A model generated the notes under the pieces. It made no database searches, was not told where the DNA came from, and saw nothing but the letters and a program-made list of their open reading frames with translations. The position numbers and the translations under genes were made by a program. A stretch of 64,000 nt of DNA from a virus, in the IMG/VR virus record IMGVR_UViG_3300006329_000001, positions 98,718 to 162,717 of that record; one strand, 5' to 3'. Shown piece after piece: positions 49,924-58,347 of this stretch (positions within the stretch are counted from its first letter, which is position 1; each line of letters opens with the position of its first letter).

Positions 49924-52161
49924 TTAGAACATCTCAACGGGAGGAGTATTTGATTCTGCCATCATTCCATATCTAGTACGGAAATAATCATTAGCTGGTG
50001 GTTCATATTTATTGTCAATGAATATAGGTTTAGCAGGTTTCATGTCAGTTTTATTTTGACCACTACCTAGATTTATGGGTGCAAGATCACCGTTAGTTAC
50101 ATTTACTTCATTTCCTGCTTCTTCTTCCTCTTCCACCATACTATCAACATCTATATAATCACCTGTACTCATTCCACCTGTATCCTGATGTGGAGTTGGT
50201 ACTACACCACCCATATCTAAATGAACAGGTTGTACTTCACCACCCTGAGATTTTCCTCTTCTATTCCATAGTCTTGCCACCTCTTCTGGAGGAATTCCTG
50301 CTTTGATCGCAATATTCTTAGGTGAATTTTTAGCTTTCTCGTATAATCTATATGCTGCTGTACCAGGTATCTCTCTATTAAGATTAAATGCTAAGTCTGA
50401 CTTAAAGTGAGGATTATCTAGAGTCTGGCTCCTAATCCATGCCATTTTCTTAAGTAATGCTTCTTTAACTTCTGCCTCTATTGCTTCATTAGCCTCTATC
50501 ATACTCACACCTTCATTAAATGCCCATTCACTCATATTAGCAACAGTCTTACCAAAGTTAGGCATCTTACCGTCTCTATCCATCTCAATTCTCATATGAG
50601 TTCCAAAGAACTCAGGATCACTATCAATCAATTCATTATGCTGTTTCATAAACGCTATCAATGAAGGAGCAGCAGCTTCTACTAATTCTTTGGTGCTCAT
50701 GTTACCTAGTTCAGGTGTAGGACCACCTGCTGCCATACCTTTAATCAGTCCACCACTACTAAAACTTGGTAAAGCATACCCTTTATCTGCTGCTTCTTTC
50801 TGTCTTCTACCTGTCAGAGCTGAATTTCCTCTTGTTGCAGGGGTGTCATATGGTACTACAAATGCACCACCACTCTTCTTTCTTGCAACATATTCTGTAC
50901 CATGACCTATAAATGAGGTACTCCTTCCACCATCTAATGATACAGGATATCCTGTTTGTGGTCCTTGTATCCATCCACCTGCTGCCATCTGGGGTAAAGC
51001 AACTTCACCACCAATCGCTTTCTGATTGTTTTTATTCATCATTTCGATGAAGCTTTCTCTACTCTCTTTTAGTGCTTCCTCAAAACCATCATCACCTTCC
51101 CCTAATTCTACACCCTCTTTTGTTTGTATCCTTGTATTCGAAGCATCATAATTTGCTCTCCATTCATCATAACTTTGTGGTTCAGTTTTTTGTTCATTGT
51201 TTTTATTATCTTTCTCTTCTTTCTGCTCTTCTTCTTGCTCCTCTTCTTCATCCTTCGTCATTACCTTCTTTAATCCCCATGCTGCAAGCAATGCACCACC
51301 AATCATCAAAGCAGCTCTGGGTCTCATCATAATGAATCCCAATATACCCCTAAAGACACCCATCAGTCCTTTAAGCATTCCTTTTATTAATTTAAAGAGT
51401 TTACCCCCTTTAAACAATGACATCACTGCTTTTAGACCAAACTTAGCCATCTTAGCAGGTGCAAAAAAGATTGCTGCTGCAGTGAGGAACTTAATAATTC
51501 CAAATATACCCTTAAAACTTACGGGATTTGATATAAAATCTACAAGACCACCAAGTCCGAAATCAATTAACCATCCACCCAACGTGAACAGCCATTTTCC
51601 TATTCTAGCTATACCTGATATCAGTTTCTTTAGTTTCTTCTGGTTTTCAGGATTACCCATCCATTTGAGTAATGTGAAGGTAATTAACGTCTTAAAGGCA
51701 TTACCTATGAATTTTGCTATACCTGAAAAGAATCCAAATGCATTAGAAACAGCAGTACCAACTACCTCTCCTGCAGTATAAGCGAGTCCTCCTCCCTTTT
51801 TCTTCCCTTTTCCTTCCTGCAGATTTTCTGCAGCTAAATCATCTTCTAGATCTTTTTGCCTTTCTAAATCCTCTGCTTCTTCTTTTCTCTGTGTAACTAA
51901 CTTCTCTACTCCTGCTTCTCTTTGATCTGCTAAATCCTGTTGCTGTTGTATCTGCATTTGCATACTGTCAGCAAATGTCTTGTTCATCTTCTCCACAATA
52001 ATAGCAATACTATTAGTAGTCGCACCTATACTATTGGTTGCTTTTATCAATGAGGTCATACCCTCACTAGCACCAGTAACTGTCTTACCACCAACTTGTA
52101 TAGTAAGTCCACCCTTTATCTTGGGTGGTGTAACCATTTTGTATAGTCTTGCTTTTGCCAT
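49924..52161 (-). CDS. Tape-measure-like virion protein (copy A), 745 aa
   Basis: Coiled N-terminus rich in Gln, Glu, Lys (about 40-110), then hydrophobic segments around 130-300 (GIAKFIGNAFKTLITFTLLK; ILGFIMMRPRAALMIGGALL), a charged region near 305-330, and a Gly/Met/Pro-rich C-terminus. This is the layout of tail tape-measure/gp29-type proteins. It is followed with one base between by copy B, which has the same layout. Membrane-active helices could help DNA entry. Confidence 0.55.
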   Translation of the reverse strand: MAKARLYKMVTPPKIKGGLTIQVGGKTVTGASEGMTSLIKATNSIGATTNSIAIIVEKMNKTFADSMQMQIQQQQDLADQREAGVEKLVTQRKEEAEDLERQKDLEDDLAAENLQEGKGKKKGGGLAYTAGEVVGTAVSNAFGFFSGIAKFIGNAFKTLITFTLLKWMGNPENQKKLKKLISGIARIGKWLFTLGGWLIDFGLGGLVDFISNPVSFKGIFGIIKFLTAAAIFFAPAKMAKFGLKAVMSLFKGGKLFKLIKGMLKGLMGVFRGILGFIMMRPRAALMIGGALLAAWGLKKVMTKDEEEEQEEEQKEEKDNKNNEQKTEPQSYDEWRANYDASNTRIQTKEGVELGEGDDGFEEALKESRESFIEMMNKNNQKAIGGEVALPQMAAGGWIQGPQTGYPVSLDGGRSTSFIGHGTEYVARKKSGGAFVVPYDTPATRGNSALTGRRQKEAADKGYALPSFSSGGLIKGMAAGGPTPELGNMSTKELVEAAAPSLIAFMKQHNELIDSDPEFFGTHMRIEMDRDGKMPNFGKTVANMSEWAFNEGVSMIEANEAIEAEVKEALLKKMAWIRSQTLDNPHFKSDLAFNLNREIPGTAAYRLYEKAKNSPKNIAIKAGIPPEEVARLWNRRGKSQGGEVQPVHLDMGGVVPTPHQDTGGMSTGDYIDVDSMVEEEEEAGNEVNVTNGDLAPINLGSGQNKTDMKPAKPIFIDNKYEPPANDYFRTRYGMMAESNTPPVEMF

Positions 52162-52162
52162 A

Positions 52163-54589
52163 CTACTTCATCTTATCGGATAACATCATTGGAGACTGAC
52201 CATACACAACCGTTGGAGCAGGTGCAGATACTGACTGACCAGGAGTGAATATTTGTTGCCTTGCAACAATTATATTGGTTATAGTCTTTTTCTTAGGCTT
52301 TCTCCTAAAAGGTTTACCTATTTTACTAAGTATTCCACCAAGTTTATCTTTAGTATTTATGGCAAAATCTTCTATTTTCTCACCCATAGGTGAATCTAAT
52401 AACGCTTGTATCCTTTTATTCTGTTCTATCCATGGAACTACTCCTCCCCTAGAGAAATCATAAGGATTATCTTCATTATTCATGGATAAATCTTCACCAG
52501 TTGTTACCTCATTTTCTGATAGTGCATCGTCTACTTCTGAGTCACGAGCAGGTGCTTTAACACGACCACTCTCAAGAATATAGTTATTAGGATTTTCTAA
52601 AATTAAATCTATATCACCCTCATATGCAGGGTTACCATCCCAATCATTATTTGATAAACCTGCACCAATACGAGCTCTATAAAGAGCATTAGATATACGA
52701 TGACGTTCTCCAGACTGGAGTTCTGTCATTATTGCAGGTTCATTTCTTTGGATTACTGTTGTCTGATTATTTGTTGTAGGAGTCTCGTCCTTTACCTCTT
52801 CTTTCTCTTCTTCTTCACCACCACCGAAAGGATCTCTTACAAGCATCCTACCATCATTCATTATAGGATCTGGTATCTTTGATAATCCAGTCTTAGCTAA
52901 CCCTTGTAGTAATTTACTTGCTATAAAATCTCCAACCATTGCACCTGCCATACCAGTGATGAAACCAGGTGCACCACCGAACGGAGCACCAATCGCAAAA
53001 CCTGCAGTATATCCTACAAGTCCACCTATTGCATTTACAATAGCGTTGATAGGAGATTCCTGAAATACAGTATAGTCAAGAAGACCCATAACAGCAGCAA
53101 TAACTGCATCAACACCACCAATCTTTGCTGCTTTAGCTGCTTTAAGTCCTTCTCTTAGTTTTAAAATGTTTTTATTATTCTTCGCACCCTTTAATAATCC
53201 TTTTATTGCTTTTCCTGCTTTCTTGGGATCTTTAACCATCCCCATAATCTTTGCTACTGTCTTATTCTTCTTAACGAGATCATCCATTGATCCCTTAAGC
53301 ATATTCTTAACTTTTTCTCCTAATAATTTAGGATTCTTAGCAAGTTCTACAATATCACCAATCTTCTTAGCCCAAGTAGCAGCTTTCTCTTTTATACCAG
53401 CTACTATGCCATTTATTCTCTTACTAAATGATTTACCAAAGTCATCTGCCCATTGACCAAATTTTTGACCTTGTTTTCCAGCCCACTCTACACCCTCCGA
53501 TACCAAGTTTTTAGTTTGATTAATCTTCTTACCCGTAAAGTCTTTTAGTCTACCCCACAATCCCTTACCAGTTTGTCCTGCTTGTCCCAGACGATTTTTG
53601 ATACCTTTCCAAAGACCTTTACCCTTTTTCCAAAGATCTTTACCAGTTTTTAGTGCATTCTTTCCAAAATTTTTGACATTCTGTATCGTTCTACCTGCCT
53701 TTACCTGTAGTTTCCTACGCATGGTACGAACACGGTCACCAATATTCTTAAACCTTCTTGTCTTAGGTTTAGGTGGTTTTGGTGGTTTATCTGGCATCTC
53801 CCCTTTAGTTAATGCCTTACCGATGTTTTTCATCGCTTTGACATCACTTAAAAGTTTCCATGGCATCATCATCCTAGATGCTAACCAGAAACTTGCCATT
53901 CCACCTATGATCTTAAAGACCCCAAACATTGCTTCGAATGCTTTCTCAAAGTTAGTTTGACCTGGATCTTTATCTCCGAATATATTACCAACACCCGTCA
54001 GAACATTATCCATGCCCCAACTGACTAACTTAAAGACCATCTTACCCATTGCTCCAAAGAATTTGAGCAATGTTTTTATAGTTTCATTTTGTTTTTTATC
54101 TCCCAGAAACTTAAAGAACTTATATGCAACAAATCCCTGTAATAGACTTCCTAAGAAACCTGCTATTGGTGCAAATGGTTTTAGAAACTCCTCCATCCAA
54201 GATAATTCCTTCTTAGGAGTCTGTTTCGCTTTGTTTACACCTTCTTCATTTGCTTCATCCTCATCTAGACCCTCTTGTGCTTCTTCTGCTTCTAAATCTT
54301 CTTCTAGATTTGCTTCTTTCTTCTTTTTCTTTGCAGTAGCAGTCCTCATGTCGAGTTTCTTATCGACCTCTTCATCCTGCTCTTTCTTTCTGTCTAAGAA
54401 ATTATCAGAGAGAAACTCTTTCTGAAACTCCATCATATTGACGATATTTGCCAAGTTCTGACCAATACCAGTTAATGTACCACCAAGTCTATTATAAGCA
54501 ATAGTCTGAGCTTTAATCTGCGTCCCAAAAGGAGTACTTCCTCTTTTGGGATTAATTGAGATAAACTTTCTTACTGCTGCAGTTGCCAT
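52163..54589 (-). CDS. Tape-measure-like virion protein (copy B), 808 aa
   Basis: Layout as in copy A: acidic/lysine-rich coil (about 45-150), hydrophobic segments (PIAGFLGSLLQGFVAYKFFK; VFKIIGGMASFWLASRMMMP), a long very basic region (260-470, many Lys, Arg, Gly), more hydrophobic helices (LVGYTAGFAIGAPFGGAPGF; PGFITGMAGAMVGDFIASKL) and a low-complexity tail. Similar position-matched segments (GKWLF..GGWLIDFGLGGLV and GKMVFKLVSWGMDNVLTG) suggest ancient paralogy to copy A. It starts at the stop of the small downstream frame of gp26. Confidence 0.55.
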   Translation of the reverse strand: MATAAVRKFISINPKRGSTPFGTQIKAQTIAYNRLGGTLTGIGQNLANIVNMMEFQKEFLSDNFLDRKKEQDEEVDKKLDMRTATAKKKKKEANLEEDLEAEEAQEGLDEDEANEEGVNKAKQTPKKELSWMEEFLKPFAPIAGFLGSLLQGFVAYKFFKFLGDKKQNETIKTLLKFFGAMGKMVFKLVSWGMDNVLTGVGNIFGDKDPGQTNFEKAFEAMFGVFKIIGGMASFWLASRMMMPWKLLSDVKAMKNIGKALTKGEMPDKPPKPPKPKTRRFKNIGDRVRTMRRKLQVKAGRTIQNVKNFGKNALKTGKDLWKKGKGLWKGIKNRLGQAGQTGKGLWGRLKDFTGKKINQTKNLVSEGVEWAGKQGQKFGQWADDFGKSFSKRINGIVAGIKEKAATWAKKIGDIVELAKNPKLLGEKVKNMLKGSMDDLVKKNKTVAKIMGMVKDPKKAGKAIKGLLKGAKNNKNILKLREGLKAAKAAKIGGVDAVIAAVMGLLDYTVFQESPINAIVNAIGGLVGYTAGFAIGAPFGGAPGFITGMAGAMVGDFIASKLLQGLAKTGLSKIPDPIMNDGRMLVRDPFGGGEEEEKEEVKDETPTTNNQTTVIQRNEPAIMTELQSGERHRISNALYRARIGAGLSNNDWDGNPAYEGDIDLILENPNNYILESGRVKAPARDSEVDDALSENEVTTGEDLSMNNEDNPYDFSRGGVVPWIEQNKRIQALLDSPMGEKIEDFAINTKDKLGGILSKIGKPFRRKPKKKTITNIIVARQQIFTPGQSVSAPAPTVVYGQSPMMLSDKMK

Positions 54590-54780
54590 TAGAGACTTAC
54601 TCTGTTCTTATTCTGTGCTTGTTTTCTTTGCTGCTCAACCTCATTAATATGTGCAATTAGAAGGTTGACATAAATGTCTCTCTCCCAAGGCATCATATTT
54701 TCCAATTCAGTAAGACTATATTTGTGATGTTGCATCAATGCGAAATTAGTCTTGTACATGTTCTCAAGACTATCGTGCAT
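54589..54780 (-). CDS. Small tail-assembly chaperone frame after gp26, 63 aa
   Basis: From the ATG at 54780 (MHDSLENMYKTNFALMQHHK; YSLTELENMMPWERDIYVNL), helical, Gln/Asn-rich at the end. It starts six bases after the gp26 stop with no near ribosome site (GGAGGG is 27 bases away). It is reached in frame from gp26 by a -1 shift, so it may be made mainly as the C-terminal part of a gp26 fusion. Immediately followed by the tape-measure-like genes, as with lambda G/GT. Confidence 0.6.
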   Translation of the reverse strand: MHDSLENMYKTNFALMQHHKYSLTELENMMPWERDIYVNLLIAHINEVEQQRKQAQNKNRVSL

Positions 54781-54785
54781 CAATG

Positions 54786-55487
54786 CTACCCGAAAAAACT
54801 TGCAAGTCCCTCCAGTTTTAGCTCACTCTTTTTCTTAGTCTTAGGATTAAATACGGTAATCGTATGCTCAAGTTTAGGCATAGTCTCAAAGAAATCTTGG
54901 ATCTTAGCAAATTGATCCTGATTCATATCACCAATGAAATCATGTGCTTCTTTCGCTGTGAAAGAGTCATAGATCTCTTCTCCCTGATATACTTTGTCAA
55001 TACATGATGCAGATAAGTCAAAAACGTCTTCCATAGTAGGGTCGTTCTTCATATTACGATCAATAAACGCATTTAGAGACGGATATTTCATCTCAATCTT
55101 AATATCATCATCTATAGTAAGGATTCTTTTATGTTCCTTCGGTACTTGTACCTCAATTTCTTCCAAGTCGAGTTTGACATCGATCTTTGTCTTTTTATCA
55201 TCAGGGCATGTTACTTTAAATTCACTTGATTCACCGACTGCTTTAGCACGGATTCTCAAAAACAAATACTCAATCTCAAAGGTAGGCAGTTTATTGATAT
55301 CTTTCACATTGGTACATGCTTTAAGGATAGTCTTAACTGCTTTTGCCATTTCTTTCTCATCTTGAGTTTCCATTGCTATGTAAAGCAATTTCTCCTCTTT
55401 CACAAGAAATGGTCTATAACTGACTTTTGTACCAGTAACAGGTAGTACGCAGTCATAGTCAGGCACTGCAAGTTTTGGTAAAGGCAT
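54786..55487 (-). CDS. 26: Baseplate hub gp26 (T4_baseplate family)
   Basis: 233 aa, close to T4 gp26 (208 aa). MPLPKLAVPDYDCVLPVTGT at the start, YRPFLVKEEKLLYIAMETQD near 24-43 and FEIEYLFLRIRAKAVGE near 75-91 match the family. T4 gp26 belongs to the baseplate hub assembly set. A CTAAATA-type promoter lies 24 bases upstream. The last codons (SFFG and stop) contain a slippery heptamer leading into the next frame. Confidence 0.85.
   Translation of the reverse strand: MPLPKLAVPDYDCVLPVTGTKVSYRPFLVKEEKLLYIAMETQDEKEMAKAVKTILKACTNVKDINKLPTFEIEYLFLRIRAKAVGESSEFKVTCPDDKKTKIDVKLDLEEIEVQVPKEHKRILTIDDDIKIEMKYPSLNAFIDRNMKNDPTMEDVFDLSASCIDKVYQGEEIYDSFTAKEAHDFIGDMNQDQFAKIQDFFETMPKLEHTITVFNPKTKKKSELKLEGLASFFG
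54792..54813 (-). promoter_or_regulatory. Predicted -1 frameshift signal at the end of gp26
   Basis: Minus strand: GGAGGG (54813-54808), nine bases, then T_TTT_TTC (54798-54792) in the gp26 frame, GGG, stop TAG (54788-54786). Slipping back one base gives CGG GTA GCA TTG ATG, in frame with the 63-aa gene. A Shine-Dalgarno-like sequence at this distance stimulates -1 slippage in dnaX. Confidence 0.7.
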
Positions 55488-55510
55488 AATTTAATATATT
55501 ACGATATTTT

Positions 55511-55518
55511 TATTTAGA
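55511..55518 (-). promoter_or_regulatory. Late-promoter-like site before gp26
   Basis: Minus strand TCTAAATA, 24 bases before the gp26 ATG and overlapping the end of the upstream gene. Confidence 0.55.
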
Positions 55519-56299
55519 CACCATATTTGGAGAACTCTCCACCAGAAGGGATGGTGCTCGCAGTTACATGCTTAGCTTGTGCTGTAGTCTTGAGTCCATC
55601 AATATTAACTGTGTCAAATCTATATCTTTCCATCTGAAACTGAATATTCAGTTCTAGGAGAGACCTAGCGTCATTATTTAGGGTGATTGTGCCTATGTTC
55701 TTTGGGAATACCCCAAAGCACTTATAGACAGCAGTCGCTTGATTCATTCTAAACTTGTAATCTACTCTATCGCTTCCTTCACCTATTTGTTTGTTTAACC
55801 ATGTATTAGATCCACTCTCCCACTTAACTATTTGCAACTGTGTTGTATATTGATCGTAAAATCCTACTGTATTATCTGCATCAGAAGCACAGTTATGCAT
55901 CCATTGCTCAAAAAATGCTCTATGTTGGTTATCTTTAGTTACCAAAAAAGTAATATCCAAATCAGTTGGTGACTGCCCACTAGCATAACTACGGTTCATT
56001 CCACCCACATGAACTTCTGTAGTTGCTACATTTCTCGATGGAACAGTAACACTGGTTGCAAATAAACTAATATTCTTTCTTATATTTCTACCATTAGCAT
56101 CCGAAGACAACCATCCTGTAGATGCCTGACTAAGCTGATTAACAGGTCCCATAACTACTGGTATACTCATGACAATCTCAAATAAGTTATTGCGTGCGGG
56201 TTCCAAATGACCCATTGCAACAGCTTCCTGGAATGTCTGAAAATAATTCGGACTATAATTAAGTTCATCAACTACAGTCGGTGTCTCTTCGAATGCCAT
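55514..56299 (-). CDS. 54: Tail tube-fold protein, gp54-like tube initiator
   Basis: 261 aa with a tube-family look: VPSRNVATTEVHVGGMNRSY near 90-109, PTDLDITFLVTKDNQHRAFF near 114-133, GFYDQYTTQLQIVKW near 145-159 and a final TLNNDARSLLELNIQFQMER. In T4 gp54 shares the gp19 tube fold and starts the tube on gp48. It lies close to gp48. Size is between gp19 (163) and gp54 (320), so a tube protein remains possible. Confidence 0.65.
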   Translation of the reverse strand: MAFEETPTVVDELNYSPNYFQTFQEAVAMGHLEPARNNLFEIVMSIPVVMGPVNQLSQASTGWLSSDANGRNIRKNISLFATSVTVPSRNVATTEVHVGGMNRSYASGQSPTDLDITFLVTKDNQHRAFFEQWMHNCASDADNTVGFYDQYTTQLQIVKWESGSNTWLNKQIGEGSDRVDYKFRMNQATAVYKCFGVFPKNIGTITLNNDARSLLELNIQFQMERYRFDTVNIDGLKTTAQAKHVTASTIPSGGEFSKYGV

Positions 56300-56775
56300 T
56301 AAACTCTACTCCATATATGGCTGCTAGGAATATCCATCCACATTCCCCCTCGCTTAATCCAGAATTTTTCTAGTGGCAAGGGGTTCCAATTAACAAATTC
56401 TTCCCTAGGTACTATTTTAGGGTTAGATACACTTGACATAAAGTATTTATGATAGCACTGCATAGGATATTGATATGCACCAGTTGCCCACATTTTACCT
56501 ACTGACCTTCGGAAGTTTGGTCGTAGATAATGTAGATTACCACCTGTAAATTGTCCTTTATTGGTATCTCTCTCCGTTACCTGTACCATAGGATATTGGT
56601 CATACCATGGTAATGGTGGTGATGGAGTTTGTGGACTGTATGAGAAAAATATGATGTCACCAGTCTTAAAACCACCATCATAGTCCTGTAACCCATAAAG
56701 TAGCTGTGAACGGTACCAATCTCTGCTCTTTGGTTGACCGCCCGCTAAATCCTTTACGTCGTTAAAAATGCTCAT
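56299..56775 (-). CDS. Conserved tail/baseplate-region protein, 158 aa
   Basis: DIIFFSYSPQTPSPPLPWYD near residues 41-60 followed by LHYLRPNFRRSVGKMWATGA near 82-101; Trp-, Pro- and Tyr-rich. It lies between gp54-like and gp4 and overlaps the start of gp4 (ATGA) at one end. I recognise the type from cyanophage genomes but cannot tie it to a T4 gene. Confidence 0.55.
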   Translation of the reverse strand: MSIFNDVKDLAGGQPKSRDWYRSQLLYGLQDYDGGFKTGDIIFFSYSPQTPSPPLPWYDQYPMVQVTERDTNKGQFTGGNLHYLRPNFRRSVGKMWATGAYQYPMQCYHKYFMSSVSNPKIVPREEFVNWNPLPLEKFWIKRGGMWMDIPSSHIWSRV

Positions 56776-57209
56776 ACCCTGAGTTCGTTTTCTGTTAATA
56801 TCAAGAAAGTCATTCTACGATCCTTACAATATTCACCTGCAGCCTTCCATTTAGCGTTATTTACTGCAAAAGTCTTTACTTCTGATAAATAGGATCTAGT
56901 TACCTTAATCTTCTTACGTTTCGGTTGCTGAGTCTGTGCATAAGGTTTAATTTCGATAATGCTCTTTGCGAGCTTTCCTGTCTTGGTTCTTGCCTTAACG
57001 TAAAAATCGGGAAAATAACGGTGAATACGATTATCCACGGGACTACGATAAGGAATAATAATTTCTTCACTTCCCCACTCCAAAATGTTTTCATTCTTGT
57101 CACAGTATAGCATAAACTTTTTTTCCCACAAAGACCTATAAATAATGTTAGTAGGATCCCCTTTATACTTTTTGTAATTAATTGGTTTAAATTTTCCAGA
57201 ATAAGACAT
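56772..57209 (-). CDS. 4: Head completion protein gp4
   Basis: 145 aa from the ATG at 57209 (MSYSGKFKPINYKKYKGDPT), similar in size to T4 gp4 (150 aa). IIYRSLWEKKFMLYCDKNEN and PYRSPVDNRIHRYFPDFYVK are typical of this family, which resembles small nucleases (RYFPDF.V with a later IEIKP, an E.K motif of the PD-(D/E)XK type) and is needed for head filling and tail joining. An upstream in-frame extension overlaps gp48. Its ATG overlaps the gp48 ATG on the other strand. Confidence 0.87.
   Translation of the reverse strand: MSYSGKFKPINYKKYKGDPTNIIYRSLWEKKFMLYCDKNENILEWGSEEIIIPYRSPVDNRIHRYFPDFYVKARTKTGKLAKSIIEIKPYAQTQQPKRKKIKVTRSYLSEVKTFAVNNAKWKAAGEYCKDRRMTFLILTENELRV
57137..57144 (+). promoter_or_regulatory. 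T4-type late promoter for gp48-gp53
   Basis: Exact TATAAATA on the plus strand, 63 bases before the gp48 ATG, inside the gp4 coding region. It is the only plus-strand late promoter seen and serves the only plus-strand operon. Confidence 0.72.
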
Positions 57210-58347
57210 GGCTACAGCTCGATATATGTACCCAATGGTTCCACCCAAAGGACCTCTGAACAATGATGAAGACATCACTGCAGGGAGACAGTGGCCAGCT
57301 AAAAATATAGATTATTTAAAATTAACTATATACGACCCTGAGAAAGGTGGTAACCCATACACATACATTGGTAATAGTTCGGGTTCTATAGTAGAAGGGA
57401 ATAGTACCTTTGGTCAGTTTGGTGGTGGATCAGCAAACGAAGATGCTATTCATGGAAGTATTTATCTCCATATGCCCCATCAATTAAATGAGAACTATCA
57501 GGTAAGATATAATAAAGCAACTTTAGGACCATTCGGTGATGCTCTAACTCAAACTATTGATAAAGTATCAGGTGGTGGTAGCACTTTAGATTCTATTACA
57601 ACTGCGTTACAAGGTGGTGCTAACACTGCTGCACCTCAAGCAGTATTTAATGCTATCGGTGGTTCATTTAGTAATTTAAACCAAGCACTTGGTACAGACG
57701 GAAATGTCAGTAGAGACCAATTAACAGGGTTAACTAAACAAAGAGTTTTTAACCCATACGAAGAAACAGTATTTGAGGGAACTAACTACCGTAGTCATAG
57801 TTTTGAGTTTGACATGGTACCTAGAAACCCACAAGAAGTTGCACAAATAAGAAATATCATATCAATGTTGAGAGATTCCATGCTACCTGGTATGGACGGT
57901 ACTACTAACTCATGGTTAACTATTCCTAGATTCTTTAAAGCATCTATGGTGAGATATAGTCCACCTGTAGCAGGAGGTAATATTATTGATGGTGAAGAAA
58001 CTCTTAAAGAACCTGCAATGTTATCATATATTATGCAATTCCCTGTAAAAATGGTTCTTACAGGAATGGAAGTAAATCTAACTCCTATGGGTTCACATAC
58101 GAGTTTAAGGGATATGACCAAAGGTGGTGACGCAAATTCAGATCAAGGTCCTGCTGCATATAAGATGAGTCTAAACTTTGATGAAACTGCATTCATCACA
58201 AGAAATCTACTTGCAGGTGGTACTGGTTACAAATCAGATTGGGATGGAGTTGGTGAAGAATACAAAGATCTAGATCTACTGTATAGTACCTACAATACAG
58301 ACAACCCTCAACCAACTGATGACGCTAATTCGGATGGTAACAAATAA
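57208..58347 (+). CDS. 48: Baseplate tail tube cap gp48
   Basis: 379 aa (T4 gp48: 364). MATARYMYPMVPPKGPLNND at the start, IYLHMPHQLNENYQVRYNKA near 86-105 and a C-terminal half with SHSFEFDMVPRNPQEVAQIR near 195-214 and the PAMLSYIMQFPVKMVLTGME segment match cyanophage gp48. It caps the baseplate so the tube (gp54/gp19) can grow. The stop overlaps the gp53 start. One of two plus-strand genes. Confidence 0.85.
   Translation: MATARYMYPMVPPKGPLNNDEDITAGRQWPAKNIDYLKLTIYDPEKGGNPYTYIGNSSGSIVEGNSTFGQFGGGSANEDAIHGSIYLHMPHQLNENYQVRYNKATLGPFGDALTQTIDKVSGGGSTLDSITTALQGGANTAAPQAVFNAIGGSFSNLNQALGTDGNVSRDQLTGLTKQRVFNPYEETVFEGTNYRSHSFEFDMVPRNPQEVAQIRNIISMLRDSMLPGMDGTTNSWLTIPRFFKASMVRYSPPVAGGNIIDGEETLKEPAMLSYIMQFPVKMVLTGMEVNLTPMGSHTSLRDMTKGGDANSDQGPAAYKMSLNFDETAFITRNLLAGGTGYKSDWDGVGEEYKDLDLLYSTYNTDNPQPTDDANSDGNK

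Noticed and set aside
51072-51781. Long plus-strand frames opposite the tape-measure-like and gp6 genes
   Set aside because: These are antisense shadows of Lys/Glu-rich genes, giving Leu/Ser/Phe-rich translations without ribosome sites.
52351-52358. NATAAATA-like sequences within the tape-measure-like gene and at 43405
   Set aside because: No gene start lies within about 20-60 bases downstream on the same strand in the first case, and the second is 67 bases away; chance matches are likely in AT-rich DNA.
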